Position numbers and translations under genes: made by a program. A DNA stretch of 64,000 bases from Pseudomonadota bacterium (GTDB lineage Bacteria > Desulfobacterota > Binatia > UBA9968): the NCBI GenBank assembly GCA_021324155.1, contig JAJPJQ010000016.1, positions 1 to 64,000 on the forward strand, given 5' to 3'. The notes below the pieces were generated by a model. It worked only from the letters and a program-made list of their open reading frames with translations, made no database searches and was not told where the DNA came from. The number at the start of each line of letters is the position of its first letter. Positions within the stretch are counted from its first letter, which is position 1. Shown here one piece after another: positions 1-8,821 of the stretch.

Positions 1-1
1 C

Positions 2-529
2 GACGTCCCGCGCGTGCTGCAAGCGGCGCTCAACCTGCCGATCCGCGTCGTCGAGCCGTACAAAGGCACTTCGGAGATCAAGCTCGCCGCCGAGGCCGGC
101 GAGCTCGCCGGCGGCTGCTGGGCATGGGAATCGATGAAGACGATGTGGCGGCAGGGCATCGATTCGGGCGACGCGAACGTAGTCGTACTGGCGATGCCGA
201 AAAAGCACGCCGAGCTGCCCAATGTGCCGGTGGCGATCGACTACGCCAAGACCGCCGAGGCGAAGCAGCTTCTGAAAACCGGCGTTCACGACACGGCGAC
301 GATCACGCGGCCTTATTTTCTGCCGCCGGGAACGCCGAAAGACCGCGTGCAGACATTGCGAAAAGCTTTCGCTGATACGCTGAAAGATTCCGAGTTCCTC
401 GCCGAAGCGAAGAAGGGCAACCTCGACATCGAGGCGGTGAGCGGGGAAGAGATCGAGAAGATCGTCGGCGAGCTTTTCAAGCTCGACCAGGCGATGGTGG
501 CGAAGTTGAAGACGGTGCTGGTGCCGTAG
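2..529 (+). CDS. Tripartite tricarboxylate transporter (Bug/TctC) substrate-binding protein, C-terminal part
   Basis: The frame is open from base 2 to a TAG at 527-529, so the gene begins left of the window and about 175 residues of its C-terminal half remain. The tail resembles Bug/TctC periplasmic receptors: a GELAGGCWAWESMKT stretch, then a PPGTPKDRVQTLRKAFADTL segment, which in this family (usually about 320 residues) lies in the second lobe. Such proteins deliver carboxylates to TctAB-type or similar permeases; no permease is visible here. The GTG at 14 is internal and not the true start. The gene converges on the short-chain dehydrogenase at 536-1273. The ligand cannot be read from the sequence. 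Confidence 0.72.
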   Translation, partial: DVPRVLQAALNLPIRVVEPYKGTSEIKLAAEAGELAGGCWAWESMKTMWRQGIDSGDANVVVLAMPKKHAELPNVPVAIDYAKTAEAKQLLKTGVHDTATITRPYFLPPGTPKDRVQTLRKAFADTLKDSEFLAEAKKGNLDIEAVSGEEIEKIVGELFKLDQAMVAKLKTVLVP

Positions 530-535
530 TACGTT

Positions 536-1273
536 TCAGCCCCGCGCGTCGACTTCCAGCCGGCCGTCTTTAAGCGTCAGGCGCTGCCCCGAAAGCTCCA
601 TCCCGGCTTCCGCCGCGAGAATGAAGCGATTGCCCGCCGAATCCGGTCCCGGCATTATCCTGCGCACCGCCTCGGGCGCGTCCTCGGTCGCGATCGCGCC
701 GCCGGGGGAGACCGAAACGACGCAGATGTTATCTTCGCGCACTTCCTCGGCGACGAAGCGCGTGAAGGTCCGGATGGCGTCCTTCGAGACGGAGTAGACG
801 CACGAGCCCAGCGTCTTCGGCGGACTGCCGCCGTACAAATTGATAATGTGGCCGGAGCGGCGCTCCTGCATGTACGGGAGTGCGTGCTTCGTGCAGAGGA
901 ACGTGCCGCCCAGGTTCGTCTGCATCACCTTGTCCCAAAAATCTTTTTCCATGTCGCGCACCATCGGCCAGCGCGGCACGCCCCAGCCGAAGTGCGTGAC
1001 GACGCCGGCGTTGTTGACCAACACATCGATCGCGCCGAAGCGATCGGCCGTCGCTTTCATAAACGAGCGGACTTCGTTTTCGTCGCGCACGTCGAGCTTC
1101 AGCGCGAGCGGGTCGGCGCCGATCTCTCGCAGCTCGGCTTCGGTCTGCTTCATGCGCTCGAGATCGATATCGCCGATCGCGAGCTTCGCTCCCTCGCGCG
1201 CGAAGCCGTGCGCGATGTAGCGGCCGATGCCTTTGGCCCCGCCTGTGACAACGACGACTTTGTCTTTCAGCAT
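536..1273 (-). CDS. Short-chain dehydrogenase/reductase (SDR)
   Basis: A 245-residue classical SDR, NAD(P)-dependent and presumably cytosolic. The Rossmann glycine motif TGGAKGIG is at residues 10-17, NNAG at 87-90, the structural Asn at 120 and the catalytic YSVSK (Y160, K164) follow. Odd point: the catalytic Ser, normally 13 residues before Tyr in an NxSS context, is replaced by INLYGGS. Position 147 is Tyr, and the nearest Ser is 150. Activity may therefore rely on a shifted Ser or be altered. The ATG start gives a normal family length. It lies 41 bases downstream of the EamA gene on the same strand, so the two may be cotranscribed. Substrate unknown. Confidence 0.9.
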   Translation of the reverse strand: MLKDKVVVVTGGAKGIGRYIAHGFAREGAKLAIGDIDLERMKQTEAELREIGADPLALKLDVRDENEVRSFMKATADRFGAIDVLVNNAGVVTHFGWGVPRWPMVRDMEKDFWDKVMQTNLGGTFLCTKHALPYMQERRSGHIINLYGGSPPKTLGSCVYSVSKDAIRTFTRFVAEEVREDNICVVSVSPGGAIATEDAPEAVRRIMPGPDSAGNRFILAAEAGMELSGQRLTLKDGRLEVDARG

Positions 1274-1314
1274 GCGGTACTCATACCGGAGAAATTACCC
1301 TCTGTCGACGCTTC

Positions 1315-2154
1315 TCACAGGATCTTCATCGCTACCGCGCCGGCTGTGACCAGAGCGGCGGCCGCGTAGCGAACCGGGCCGAAGCGCTCGCCCAAGAACA
1401 GCGCCGCGATGATCGCGCCGAAAATAACCGAGGTCTCGCGCAGCGCGGCGACGAGCGCGATCGGAATATAGGCCATCGCGTAAAGCGCCAGGCCGTACGA
1501 GGTAAAGGTGCACAGGCCGACGATCGCGCCAACGCGCCAGCGGCGCTTGAAGTGTCGGATAAAGCCGCTGGGCCCAGAGAAAATGAAAAATAGAAGAAAC
1601 GGGACTGGCTGAAAGAGGAACAGCCAAACGACGTAGCTCCACGGATTTCCCGAAAAACGCAGACCGATGCCGTCGACCACCGTGTACATGGCGATAACGA
1701 CGGCGTTCAACAGGCCGGCGGCGGTCGGACGAAAGCCTACTTTTCGCGACCACCACGCGTCGGAGGTGAGCAACAATATCCCCGACGACAAAAGCATAAT
1801 GCCGAGCTTTCCGCCCGGCGTCAGCGGCTCGATCACGATGCTCGCCGCAATCGCCGTCAACATCGGCGCGAGGCCGCGCATGAGCGGATAGATATAGCTC
1901 ATGTCGCCGAGGCGGTAACCGAGCGCGACAAGCGAGAAGTAGGCGATGTGAATGATGACCGAAGCGATCAGATAGGGCCGGCTCGCAGCCGCGAGAGGCG
2001 GAACCCAAGGAAGCAGCAGGGCGCCGACTGCGGCCGAGCCGAGCGTCACAAGCACGGTGTCATGGAACTTATTGTCGCTGGACTTGATGACGGCGTTCCA
2101 GGCGGCATGCAGCCCGGCTGCGAACAAAACGACGAGCATCCAGGAGAACGGCAT
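1315..2154 (-). CDS. EamA/DMT-family membrane transporter
   Basis: A 279-residue hydrophobic protein with about ten predicted membrane helices in two similar halves, typical of the drug/metabolite transporter EamA family of inner-membrane exporters. The first helix begins right after the start (MPFSWMLVVLFAAGLHAAWNA), the second half contains the typical P-rich FQPVPFLLFF segment, and LRETSVIFGAIIAALFLGE is a characteristic late-helix motif of this family. Substrate cannot be predicted. It is transcribed away from the amidohydrolase operon at 2252, with a 97-base divergent spacer, and is followed by the SDR gene on the same strand. Confidence 0.88.
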   Translation of the reverse strand: MPFSWMLVVLFAAGLHAAWNAVIKSSDNKFHDTVLVTLGSAAVGALLLPWVPPLAAASRPYLIASVIIHIAYFSLVALGYRLGDMSYIYPLMRGLAPMLTAIAASIVIEPLTPGGKLGIMLLSSGILLLTSDAWWSRKVGFRPTAAGLLNAVVIAMYTVVDGIGLRFSGNPWSYVVWLFLFQPVPFLLFFIFSGPSGFIRHFKRRWRVGAIVGLCTFTSYGLALYAMAYIPIALVAALRETSVIFGAIIAALFLGERFGPVRYAAAALVTAGAVAMKIL

Positions 2155-2205
2155 GGCCCTGTGTAGCCGGTCGCGTCCGCATCTTCAACATGCCGAAACG
2201 CACCG

Positions 2206-2234
2206 TTGACACTCTCGGAACGCCGGTGATAGCT
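2206..2234 (+). promoter_or_regulatory. Sigma-70-like promoter for the 2252 operon
   Basis: TTGACA at 2206-2211 is a perfect -35 box. It is separated by 17 bases from ATAGCT at 2229-2234, a weak -10. It lies in the divergent spacer just upstream of the AGGGGGAG ribosome-binding site of the amidohydrolase gene, so it probably drives the four-gene operon 2252-6461. Confidence 0.5.
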
Positions 2235-2251
2235 TCGCTGCAGGGGGAGTT

Positions 2252-3334
2252 ATGCGGATCATCGACGCGGACGGACACGTACAGGATAAAAATCTTCCCT
2301 GGCGCGACTTGCTGCCCAAAGCGTTCCAGTCGCGCGCGCCGCATATCGTCAAGGACAATCGCGGCATCGAGTTCATCATGATGGAAGGCCGCCTCTGCCC
2401 CAAGCCGGTCGGGAAAGCCTGCAGCTTCGTCGGCGCGCCGCGCAATCGGAAACAGCAGGAAACCACCGGCATGGAAGATCCCGTCCAGCGCTTGAAAGAC
2501 ATGGACCTGGAAGGCATCGACACGGCCGTGCTCTTCGGCACGAGCCCGTTCTTGAGCCTGCCGTTCGTCGAGGACAAACAGCTCGCGGCGGCGATCTCGG
2601 AAGTCTACAACAACTGGCTCGCGGATTATTGCCGTACCGATCCGCGTCGTCTAAAAGGCGTCGCGCTCGTGCCGATCCAGGACCCGCCAGCGGCGGTAAA
2701 AGAGCTGCGCCGCGCCGTCAAAGAACTCGGCTTCGTGGCCGTGGCGACTCCGGTCCACTCCTCCTCGGGTAAAAATCTCGATCATCCGGACCTGGAGCCG
2801 TTCTTCGCCGAGGCCGACCGCCTCGGCGTTCCCGTATGCGTTCACACCGGCGCCGGCGACGGCGTCGCCGCCGGGACCGAGCGCTTCGACCATCCGTTTT
2901 ACACGCACGCGATGACGCATCCGTTCGAGCAGATGATCGCCGTGCTTTGCGTCGTCGTCGGCGGCATCCTGGAAAAATTTCCCCGCCTCAAAGTCGCGTT
3001 CATGGAAGCCGGCGCCGGCTGGGTGCCGTATTGGATGGAGCGCCTCGACGAGCATTATGAGTATCTCCAGCCGACCGTGCCGTGGCTGCCGAAGCCGCCG
3101 AGCGAATATATGCGCGGCGAGCAGCTCTATTATTCTTTCGAGCCGGACGAGCGGACGATCAAGTACGTGGCGGAGTTCATCGGAGACGAGCGGCTGGTTT
3201 TCGCCTCCGACTACAACCATTCCGATTCGAAATTTCCGCATACCGTGGAAAGCGTCACCGGGCGCGAAGACATTCCGCCGAAGCTCATGGCCAAGATCAT
3301 GGGCGAGAACGCGGCGCGACTGTATCGTTTGTAG
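2252..3334 (+). CDS. Amidohydrolase-2 family metal-dependent hydrolase/decarboxylase
   Basis: A 360-residue TIM-barrel protein of the ACMSD/gamma-resorcylate-decarboxylase-like amidohydrolase superfamily (PF04909). The N-terminal metal site reads IDADGHV (D5, D7, H9) rather than the HxH of classical members. Later ligands are plausible in VPVCVHTGAG, in the HAMTHPFEQM segment and in the C-terminal ASDYNHSD, where the conserved Asp lies. The family performs C-C or C-N bond hydrolysis or non-oxidative decarboxylation of aromatic and unsaturated acids. The ATG is preceded by AGGGGGAG. It is the first gene of an operon with a gentisate-dioxygenase-like bicupin 8 bases downstream, so an aromatic acid substrate is likely; this is inferred from context. 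Confidence 0.85.
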   Translation: MRIIDADGHVQDKNLPWRDLLPKAFQSRAPHIVKDNRGIEFIMMEGRLCPKPVGKACSFVGAPRNRKQQETTGMEDPVQRLKDMDLEGIDTAVLFGTSPFLSLPFVEDKQLAAAISEVYNNWLADYCRTDPRRLKGVALVPIQDPPAAVKELRRAVKELGFVAVATPVHSSSGKNLDHPDLEPFFAEADRLGVPVCVHTGAGDGVAAGTERFDHPFYTHAMTHPFEQMIAVLCVVVGGILEKFPRLKVAFMEAGAGWVPYWMERLDEHYEYLQPTVPWLPKPPSEYMRGEQLYYSFEPDERTIKYVAEFIGDERLVFASDYNHSDSKFPHTVESVTGREDIPPKLMAKIMGENAARLYRL

Positions 3335-3342
3335 AGGCGACC

Positions 3343-4359
3343 ATGGCGGACCTCAAAGCTTTCGAGGAAGAGCTGCGCAAGAAAAATTTTGCCGGCTACT
3401 GGCAGACGGTGCAGGGCGAGCGCTACCGCGAGCCGGCGGCGACCTTCGCGCCGTGCCTCTGGAAAGGCAAAGAGCTCTACGCCGCGATGGAAAAAGCCGG
3501 CGAGCTGCTCGGCCTCGAGTCGACGTTTCGCCGCGTCATCCAGATGAAGCATCCCGCGCTGCCGACCGGGACGACGCACACGCTGACGCTGAACCTGCAA
3601 TTGCTAAAGCCCGGCGAGCACGCCGCGGCGCACCGGCACATGGCCGGCGCGATCCGATTCATCACGAAAGGGCGCGGCGCGCGGCTCGTCGTCGACGGCG
3701 AGTCGTTCGAGATCGGCGAAGGCGATTTCGCCACGACGCCGAATTGGAGTTGGCACGACCACGTCAACGAAGGCAGCGAGACCCTCATGTGGCTCGACGT
3801 GCTCGACTCGCCGCTCGTGCGCATGCTGCAGGTTGATTTTCACGAGCCGGCCCCGGAGCCGCACCAGCGGATCACGCGCGCGGAGGGCGCTTCCTACGCC
3901 GAATTCGGCCCGTTGCGCCCGAGCTGGGTGCGGAGCGATTCGATTCAGCCGCCGGCCTACGTCTACCGCTGGGAAGATACCGAGCGGACGCTGAAGAGCG
4001 TCGGCGAGCGGCCCGGCGATGCTTACGACGGCATCGTCCTCAATTACGTCAACCCGTTGACCGGCGGCGCGACGCTGCCGACGTTCAACTGCGCCATCCA
4101 GATGATCCGCCCGGGAGAGAAGACGCTCGCGCACCGGCACACGAGCTCGACGATCTGCTATGTCTTTAGGGGATGCGGGACATCCTTCATCGGCGACGAG
4201 CGCTTCGACTGGGAAGAGGGCGATTCGTTCGTCGCGCCGCTGTGGCAGCCGCATCGGCACGAAAATAATCACAAGGAACCGGCGATTCTTTTCACCATGA
4301 GCGACGCGCCGCTGATGCGCGCGCTCGGCTTCTACCGCGAACAGGAGGAAAAGGGATGA
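3343..4359 (+). CDS. Gentisate 1,2-dioxygenase-like bicupin
   Basis: A 338-residue protein with two cupin domains, the architecture of gentisate/1-hydroxy-2-naphthoate/salicylate dioxygenases, which cleave aromatic rings with Fe(II) and O2. The N-terminal cupin has HRH at 97-99 and a third His in NWSWHDH (H138), the expected iron triad. The C-terminal cupin repeats the pattern (LAHRHTSSTICYVFRG, then PLWQPHRHEN). I chose the ATG at 3343 because it follows the previous stop by 8 bases; an in-frame upstream extension lacks family similarity. It overlaps the next gene by ATGA. The ring-cleavage role fits the amidohydrolase and binding-protein neighbours. The exact substrate (gentisate or salicylate type) is not determinable. 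Confidence 0.85.
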   Translation: MADLKAFEEELRKKNFAGYWQTVQGERYREPAATFAPCLWKGKELYAAMEKAGELLGLESTFRRVIQMKHPALPTGTTHTLTLNLQLLKPGEHAAAHRHMAGAIRFITKGRGARLVVDGESFEIGEGDFATTPNWSWHDHVNEGSETLMWLDVLDSPLVRMLQVDFHEPAPEPHQRITRAEGASYAEFGPLRPSWVRSDSIQPPAYVYRWEDTERTLKSVGERPGDAYDGIVLNYVNPLTGGATLPTFNCAIQMIRPGEKTLAHRHTSSTICYVFRGCGTSFIGDERFDWEEGDSFVAPLWQPHRHENNHKEPAILFTMSDAPLMRALGFYREQEEKG

Positions 4360-5351
4360 GGATAGTACTCATCCGCATTTTTTCGGCTATCGCGCTGCTC
4401 GGCCTGTTTTTCCCGCCCATCGCCGCCGCGCAGAAGCTCGTCGTCGGCTGGTCGGCGGTGAGCGCGCTCAACTCGCCGTACTGGGTGATGCAGGACGGCG
4501 GTTTTTTAAAGCAGGAGGGGCTCGATACCGACCTGATCTATATCGCCAGCTCCTCGACCATTGCCCAGGCGCAGCTTGCCGGCGACGTTTCGGTCTCGAC
4601 CGCCAACAGCCAGGTGATCGCCGACATCGGCCTGCAAGGCGGCGATCTGATCGCGATGGGCTCGGTCATCAACGTCGCCGCCTTCTACATCATGGCCGCG
4701 CCGGAGATCAAAAGGGTCGAGGACTTGCGCGGCAAGCCCGTCGGCGTCACGCGCTACGGCGCCTCGACGGATTTCTCCATGCGGCTATTTCTGCGCAAAT
4801 ACGGCCTCGAGCCGGTGCGTGACGTGCCGATCATCCAGATCGGCGAGATGCCGGCGATCGCCGCGGCGATCTCGAAGAAATCGATCTACGCCGCGCCGAT
4901 GTCCTACCCGATGGCCTATATCGCCGAGCAGGCCGGCGTTAAGACGCTCGCCAATCTCGCCAAAGAAGACATCCCGTTCGTCCACGTCGGGATCGGCGTC
5001 ACGCGCCGGTTCGTGAAGGACCATCGCGCGCAGGCGAAGGCGATTCTGCGCGCGTACGGCCGCGCGGTGCATTTCATGCACACGAAAAAGGAAGAATATA
5101 AAAAGATCCTCGCGAAATATACCAAGGTCACGGACCCCGGGATGCTCGACGGCACCGTGCAGTATGCGTACGATTTCGTCGAGAAGGTGCCGCTCGTCAA
5201 GCCGCAGGCGTTCCAGGTGACGCTCGACGTAATCGCGCAGAAAAATCCCAAGGCCAAGTCGGCGAAGCCCGAGCAATTCTTCGACAACAGCCTGGTTCAG
5301 GAACTGATCAACGAGAAGTTCTTCGTCTCGCTCTGGGGCAAGAATCCGTAA
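4356..5351 (+). CDS. NMT1/THI5-like (SsuA-type) periplasmic substrate-binding protein
   Basis: A 331-residue secreted receptor. The N-terminus has a Sec signal peptide (positive start, hydrophobic core, cleavage likely after IAAAQ near residue 25). The mature part shows the NMT1 pattern: a WVMQDGGFLKQEGLDTDLIYI segment near the start, VEDLRGKPVGVTRYGASTDFSMR in the hinge region and a helical C-terminus ending NEKFFVSLWG. The family binds sulfonates, pyrimidine precursors, nitrate or aromatic acids for ABC importers. No permease or ATPase gene is adjacent. It is translationally coupled (ATGA) to the dioxygenase, so the ligand is probably the dioxygenase-pathway substrate; this is inference. 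Confidence 0.87.
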   Translation: MRIVLIRIFSAIALLGLFFPPIAAAQKLVVGWSAVSALNSPYWVMQDGGFLKQEGLDTDLIYIASSSTIAQAQLAGDVSVSTANSQVIADIGLQGGDLIAMGSVINVAAFYIMAAPEIKRVEDLRGKPVGVTRYGASTDFSMRLFLRKYGLEPVRDVPIIQIGEMPAIAAAISKKSIYAAPMSYPMAYIAEQAGVKTLANLAKEDIPFVHVGIGVTRRFVKDHRAQAKAILRAYGRAVHFMHTKKEEYKKILAKYTKVTDPGMLDGTVQYAYDFVEKVPLVKPQAFQVTLDVIAQKNPKAKSAKPEQFFDNSLVQELINEKFFVSLWGKNP

Positions 5352-5357
5352 CTTCGC

Positions 5358-6461
5358 GTGACCCTGATTCTCAACAACGACGACGTCCGCAGCGTCCTCA
5401 CGATGGAGGTTGCGATGCGCGCGCTCGAGGAAGCGTACGCGCAGCTCGCGCGCGAGGAGGCGGTCTGCCGCCCGCGCATCGACATCCAGATCCCGACGTC
5501 CGATCCGAATAAAGTCTACCAATGGGGCACGATGGAGGGCGGATCGATCTCCGGCTACTTCGCGATCCGCATGAAATCGGATGTCATTTACGAGCAGGAA
5601 TACAACGGGGCGGTCACGCAGGAGAAATATTGCGTCCGGCCGGGCAACTACTGCGGCCTCATTCTTCTCACCAGCATCGAGAACGGCGAGCCGCTCGCGC
5701 TGATCAACGACGGCTATCTCCAGCACATCCGCGTCGGCGCGGACTCCGGCATCGGGACGAAATATATGGCCAAGAAGGAGGCGCGCGTCGTCGGCATGCT
5801 CGGCTCCGGCGGCATGGCGCGCTCGCACGCCGAATCTTTTCTGCTGGCGCGGAAGATACGTCGAATCCAGGTCTACAGCCCGACGAAGGAGCACCGCGAG
5901 GATTACGCGCGGGAAGTCGGCGAGCGCTTCGACATCGAGGTCGAGGCGGTCGACAGCCCGCGCGACGTTTACCGCGGCGCCGACATCGTCGCCGGCTGTA
6001 CCGACTCCGCGATTCCGATCATCGTCGGCGATTGGCTGGAAGAGGGGACGCATGTCACGTGCATCGGCGGCCACCCTGACGAGGCGACGATAAAGCGCAT
6101 CGACGTGTCCCTGCGCCTCGGCAACGCTCCAGCTCCCTGGGGCCGGCCGGAGCTGGAGCTGCCCGATGAATATCTCACCTATGCCGCCAAATCGCAGACT
6201 CCGTCGAACCGCCGTATGAAGACGCCCGGCAAGAAAGCGCATGGCGCGATCGCGGAAGACCGCGCCATTACCCTGGCCGAACTTCTCGGCGGGAAAAAGC
6301 CCGGCCGGACGTCTTCCCGGCAAATTACCTACTCCGAGCGCGGCAACGTCCAGGGAGCGCAGTTCTTCGCCGTCGCCGGCAAGGTCTACGAGCTCGCGAA
6401 GCAAAAAGGGCTCGGCAAAGAAATTCCCACCGAGTGGCTGCTGCAGGATATCCGCGATTAA
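5358..6461 (+). CDS. Ornithine cyclodeaminase/mu-crystallin family protein
   Basis: A 367-residue NAD(P)-dependent enzyme of the OCD/mu-crystallin family, which includes ornithine cyclodeaminases, alanine dehydrogenases and ketimine reductases. It begins at GTG, six bases after the binding-protein gene. The substrate-domain motif FAIRMKSDV contains the Lys that is catalytic in ornithine cyclodeaminase. The Rossmann motif VVGMLGSGGMARSHAESF lies near residues 145-160. The last gene of the 2252-6461 operon. Its 19567 paralog shares the MKSD motif, whereas the 8822 and 20726 paralogs do not. Cyclodeamination and imine reduction are both possible; substrate unknown. Confidence 0.87.
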   Translation: MTLILNNDDVRSVLTMEVAMRALEEAYAQLAREEAVCRPRIDIQIPTSDPNKVYQWGTMEGGSISGYFAIRMKSDVIYEQEYNGAVTQEKYCVRPGNYCGLILLTSIENGEPLALINDGYLQHIRVGADSGIGTKYMAKKEARVVGMLGSGGMARSHAESFLLARKIRRIQVYSPTKEHREDYAREVGERFDIEVEAVDSPRDVYRGADIVAGCTDSAIPIIVGDWLEEGTHVTCIGGHPDEATIKRIDVSLRLGNAPAPWGRPELELPDEYLTYAAKSQTPSNRRMKTPGKKAHGAIAEDRAITLAELLGGKKPGRTSSRQITYSERGNVQGAQFFAVAGKVYELAKQKGLGKEIPTEWLLQDIRD

Positions 6462-6471
6462 TTTCCGGTCG

Positions 6472-8019
6472 ATGAGTCTACAGCCACCGGGCACCGGCAG
6501 CCCGCGGATTTTTCTTTCCAGTCTCACTGTCATCTTTGCGGCGGCGCTCGCGCCCATCTTGCTCCACTTGATGGCAAGCATTTTCTATCGCCAGCCGCTT
6601 AACTATAACGAGGGCTGGAACGTCTACTTCGTCGCTAAGCTGCTCGCCGGTCAGCCGTTGTACGTGCCGCTCGACCGCTTTCCGCTGACGCCGCTCAACT
6701 ATCCGCCGCTCTCTTTCTTCATCATCGGCGCGCTCAGCGCCTGGACGGGAGATATTCTCCTGACCGGCCGCGTCGTCACGCTGCTTTCATCAGTTCTGGT
6801 CGCGGCCGCGATTTACGGAATCGTCAAAAACGCTACCGGAAAAATCGCCGCAGCGCTGTTCGCTTCGCTTCTCTGGATTTCCCTCATGGCGCGCTTCGCT
6901 CCGGCGCGCCTCGTCATGTACGACCCGCAGATGCTCGCGCACGCCTTCTCGGTCGGCGCGCTCTGGCTCTATTCGCGGTCGCGCGGCGAGCTTACGGTCG
7001 GCCGCGCGTGGCTTCTCGCCGCCATATGCTGCATCGGCATTTTCATCAAACATCTCGTCGTCGCCGTTCCCGCAACGCTCGCGTTCGCGCTGTTTCTCGA
7101 AAATCGCGCCGCGTTTCGTCATTTCGCGGCCGGTGGAATCGTGATCGGCGCCGTCTTCGCCGCCGGCTGGTTGAGCTACGGCGGCGGCAACGTGCTGCCG
7201 AACTTCATGGACACGGGCCGGCCGACGCAGAACGCGCGCCTGTTTGCGCGCCTCTCGCAAATGTTTGTGCGGCACTTCTTGGCCGTGGTGTTCGCGCCTT
7301 TCCTCTGGTTATTGGCGAAGTTTGGCGGGCAATGGACGGTGTATTTCGTTTATTTCGGCGTTTCGTTTGCGATCGGCGCGTATACCTCGCGCGGGGTCGG
7401 CGTCGATACCAACGCGTGGTTCGATTTATTCATCGCCGCGGCGATACTTTTCGGCGCAGCCGCCGCTTATCTGCCGCTCTGGAGTCATGGCGAAAACAGA
7501 CGGCGCGCTGCGATTGCCTACGCCGTCGTGTTGAGCTCATTGCTGCCGTTGGTGTTCGGCCTGCCGTTCGCCTTACAACGGTCGCTCGATTACGGCCGTC
7601 TGCGACGCGCGCAGGAAGCGTACCGCCGCGAGGTTGCGTTGCTGCGGTCGATCCCCGGCGCGGCGCTGTCTGAAAGCCTTCTCCTGGGCTACGACGCCGG
7701 CAAGGAAATCCTCGTCGATCCGATTAACACTGCGCAGATGATCGCGATGGGGCGGATTCGAGAGAGCCTTCTGACGGACCCCATCAAGGAGCGGCGATTC
7801 GGCGCCATCGTGCTCGACGCGGATCTCGACGACGCGCTTTGCGGCGCGCGCTATCTCTCCTTCACGACGCTGACCCGCTGGACGCCGGGCACGCTTGCAG
7901 CGATTGCGGAAAATTATCGTCGATTCGAGACGGAGCGAGCGCCGCGGTTCTTTTACGTGCCGCGCCCGGCCGGAGATTACGGCAGCGGCGTATGCCGCTC
8001 GCCGGAGCACGGTTCCTGA
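6472..8019 (+). CDS. Multi-spanning membrane glycosyltransferase (GT-C/family-39-like)
   Basis: About 515 residues if started at the ATG at 6472, 10 bases after the previous stop. A longer in-frame start would lie inside the OCD gene and is rejected. The N-terminus has a first helix and then a loop with NYNEGWNVYFVAKLL, the acidic first-loop signature of GT-C sugar transferases, and an LNYPPLSFFIIG motif typical of such polytopic enzymes. About ten membrane helices follow, then a soluble C-terminal part. Such enzymes transfer sugars from polyprenyl-phosphate donors to lipids or proteins outside the membrane. The next gene is a polyprenyl-phosphate sugar synthase-like GT2, which would make the donor. 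Acceptor unknown. Confidence 0.72.
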   Translation: MSLQPPGTGSPRIFLSSLTVIFAAALAPILLHLMASIFYRQPLNYNEGWNVYFVAKLLAGQPLYVPLDRFPLTPLNYPPLSFFIIGALSAWTGDILLTGRVVTLLSSVLVAAAIYGIVKNATGKIAAALFASLLWISLMARFAPARLVMYDPQMLAHAFSVGALWLYSRSRGELTVGRAWLLAAICCIGIFIKHLVVAVPATLAFALFLENRAAFRHFAAGGIVIGAVFAAGWLSYGGGNVLPNFMDTGRPTQNARLFARLSQMFVRHFLAVVFAPFLWLLAKFGGQWTVYFVYFGVSFAIGAYTSRGVGVDTNAWFDLFIAAAILFGAAAAYLPLWSHGENRRRAAIAYAVVLSSLLPLVFGLPFALQRSLDYGRLRRAQEAYRREVALLRSIPGAALSESLLLGYDAGKEILVDPINTAQMIAMGRIRESLLTDPIKERRFGAIVLDADLDDALCGARYLSFTTLTRWTPGTLAAIAENYRRFETERAPRFFYVPRPAGDYGSGVCRSPEHGS

Positions 8020-8021
8020 AC

Positions 8022-8741
8022 ATGGCGGCACCCGAAGTTTCCGTTGTCCTTCCGGCGCTGAACGAGGAAAAAACCGTCGGCGCGGTGATCGAGCGTGTGC
8101 TCGCCGTTCTCGAAAGTGAACGGATCGCCGGGGAAGTCATTCTGATCGACGGCTGCAGCAGCGACCGAACCGGCGCGATCGGCGATGCGATCGCCTCACG
8201 GGACGAGCGCGTGCGCGTCATCCATCTCGGCCCCGGTGCGCCGGGCAATCTCGGCCTTTCGCTCCGCGAAGGGTTTCGCGCCGCCCGCGGTAAGTTCATC
8301 GTTACCCTGGACTGCGATCTCTCCCACGAACCCGGCGAGATCCCCAAGCTGCTGGAGCGCAGAGACGAAGCGGATCTGATTATCGGGTCGCGCTTCGTGA
8401 AGGGCGGCAAAGCGGAGCTACCGTTCAAACGGCATGTGCTCACGCGAGCGTATAATTTCATGGCGAAGCATTTTGTGGGCGTCAAGATCAAGGATCTCAC
8501 GACCGGCTTCCGCCTATATAGAAAAGCAAAACTCGACGGCCTGGAGCTAATGAGCCGCGGCTTCGGCTTGCAGGTCGAAACGGTCGTCAAGGCGCGCGCG
8601 AACGGCTGGAAGCTGATGGAAGTTCCGATCCACTACCGGAGGAGCGATAAAAAATCGACACTGATCTACCGCCAGCAGTTCGTCTCCTACATGGCGCCGC
8701 TGTTATTCGGTCTCAAGGCGCGTTTCGCCGCGCGCAATTGA
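8022..8741 (+). CDS. GT2 glycosyltransferase, dolichyl/polyprenyl-phosphate mannose synthase-like
   Basis: A 239-residue GT-A fold enzyme. The start EVSVVLPALNEEKTVGAVIE is the canonical GT2 nucleotide-sugar pocket, followed by ILIDGCSSDRTG and the metal-binding DCDLSHEP (DxD-type). The segment LTTGFRLYRK is typical of DPM1-like synthases, and IHYRRSDKKSTLI lies near the C-terminus. The family makes polyprenyl-phosphate mannose or glucose at the cytoplasmic membrane face. The ATG at 8022 follows the stop of the membrane glycosyltransferase by two bases, so the pair is coupled and probably forms a donor-synthesis plus transfer unit. Confidence 0.82.
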   Translation: MAAPEVSVVLPALNEEKTVGAVIERVLAVLESERIAGEVILIDGCSSDRTGAIGDAIASRDERVRVIHLGPGAPGNLGLSLREGFRAARGKFIVTLDCDLSHEPGEIPKLLERRDEADLIIGSRFVKGGKAELPFKRHVLTRAYNFMAKHFVGVKIKDLTTGFRLYRKAKLDGLELMSRGFGLQVETVVKARANGWKLMEVPIHYRRSDKKSTLIYRQQFVSYMAPLLFGLKARFAARN

Positions 8742-8821
8742 CTTAGGCGCGGGGTTTGATACTTCTTGCGCGAAGGAAAGTTCCGCGCCTCGCGGTCCCG
8801 GACATGTCCAGCTGAAGCGTT

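Noticed and set aside
4785-6581. A 598-codon open frame on the minus strand opposite the receptor and OCD genes
   Set aside because: It lies fully antisense to two well-recognised genes in high-GC DNA, has a charged, Arg/Asp-rich composition typical of antisense frames, and shows no family motif.
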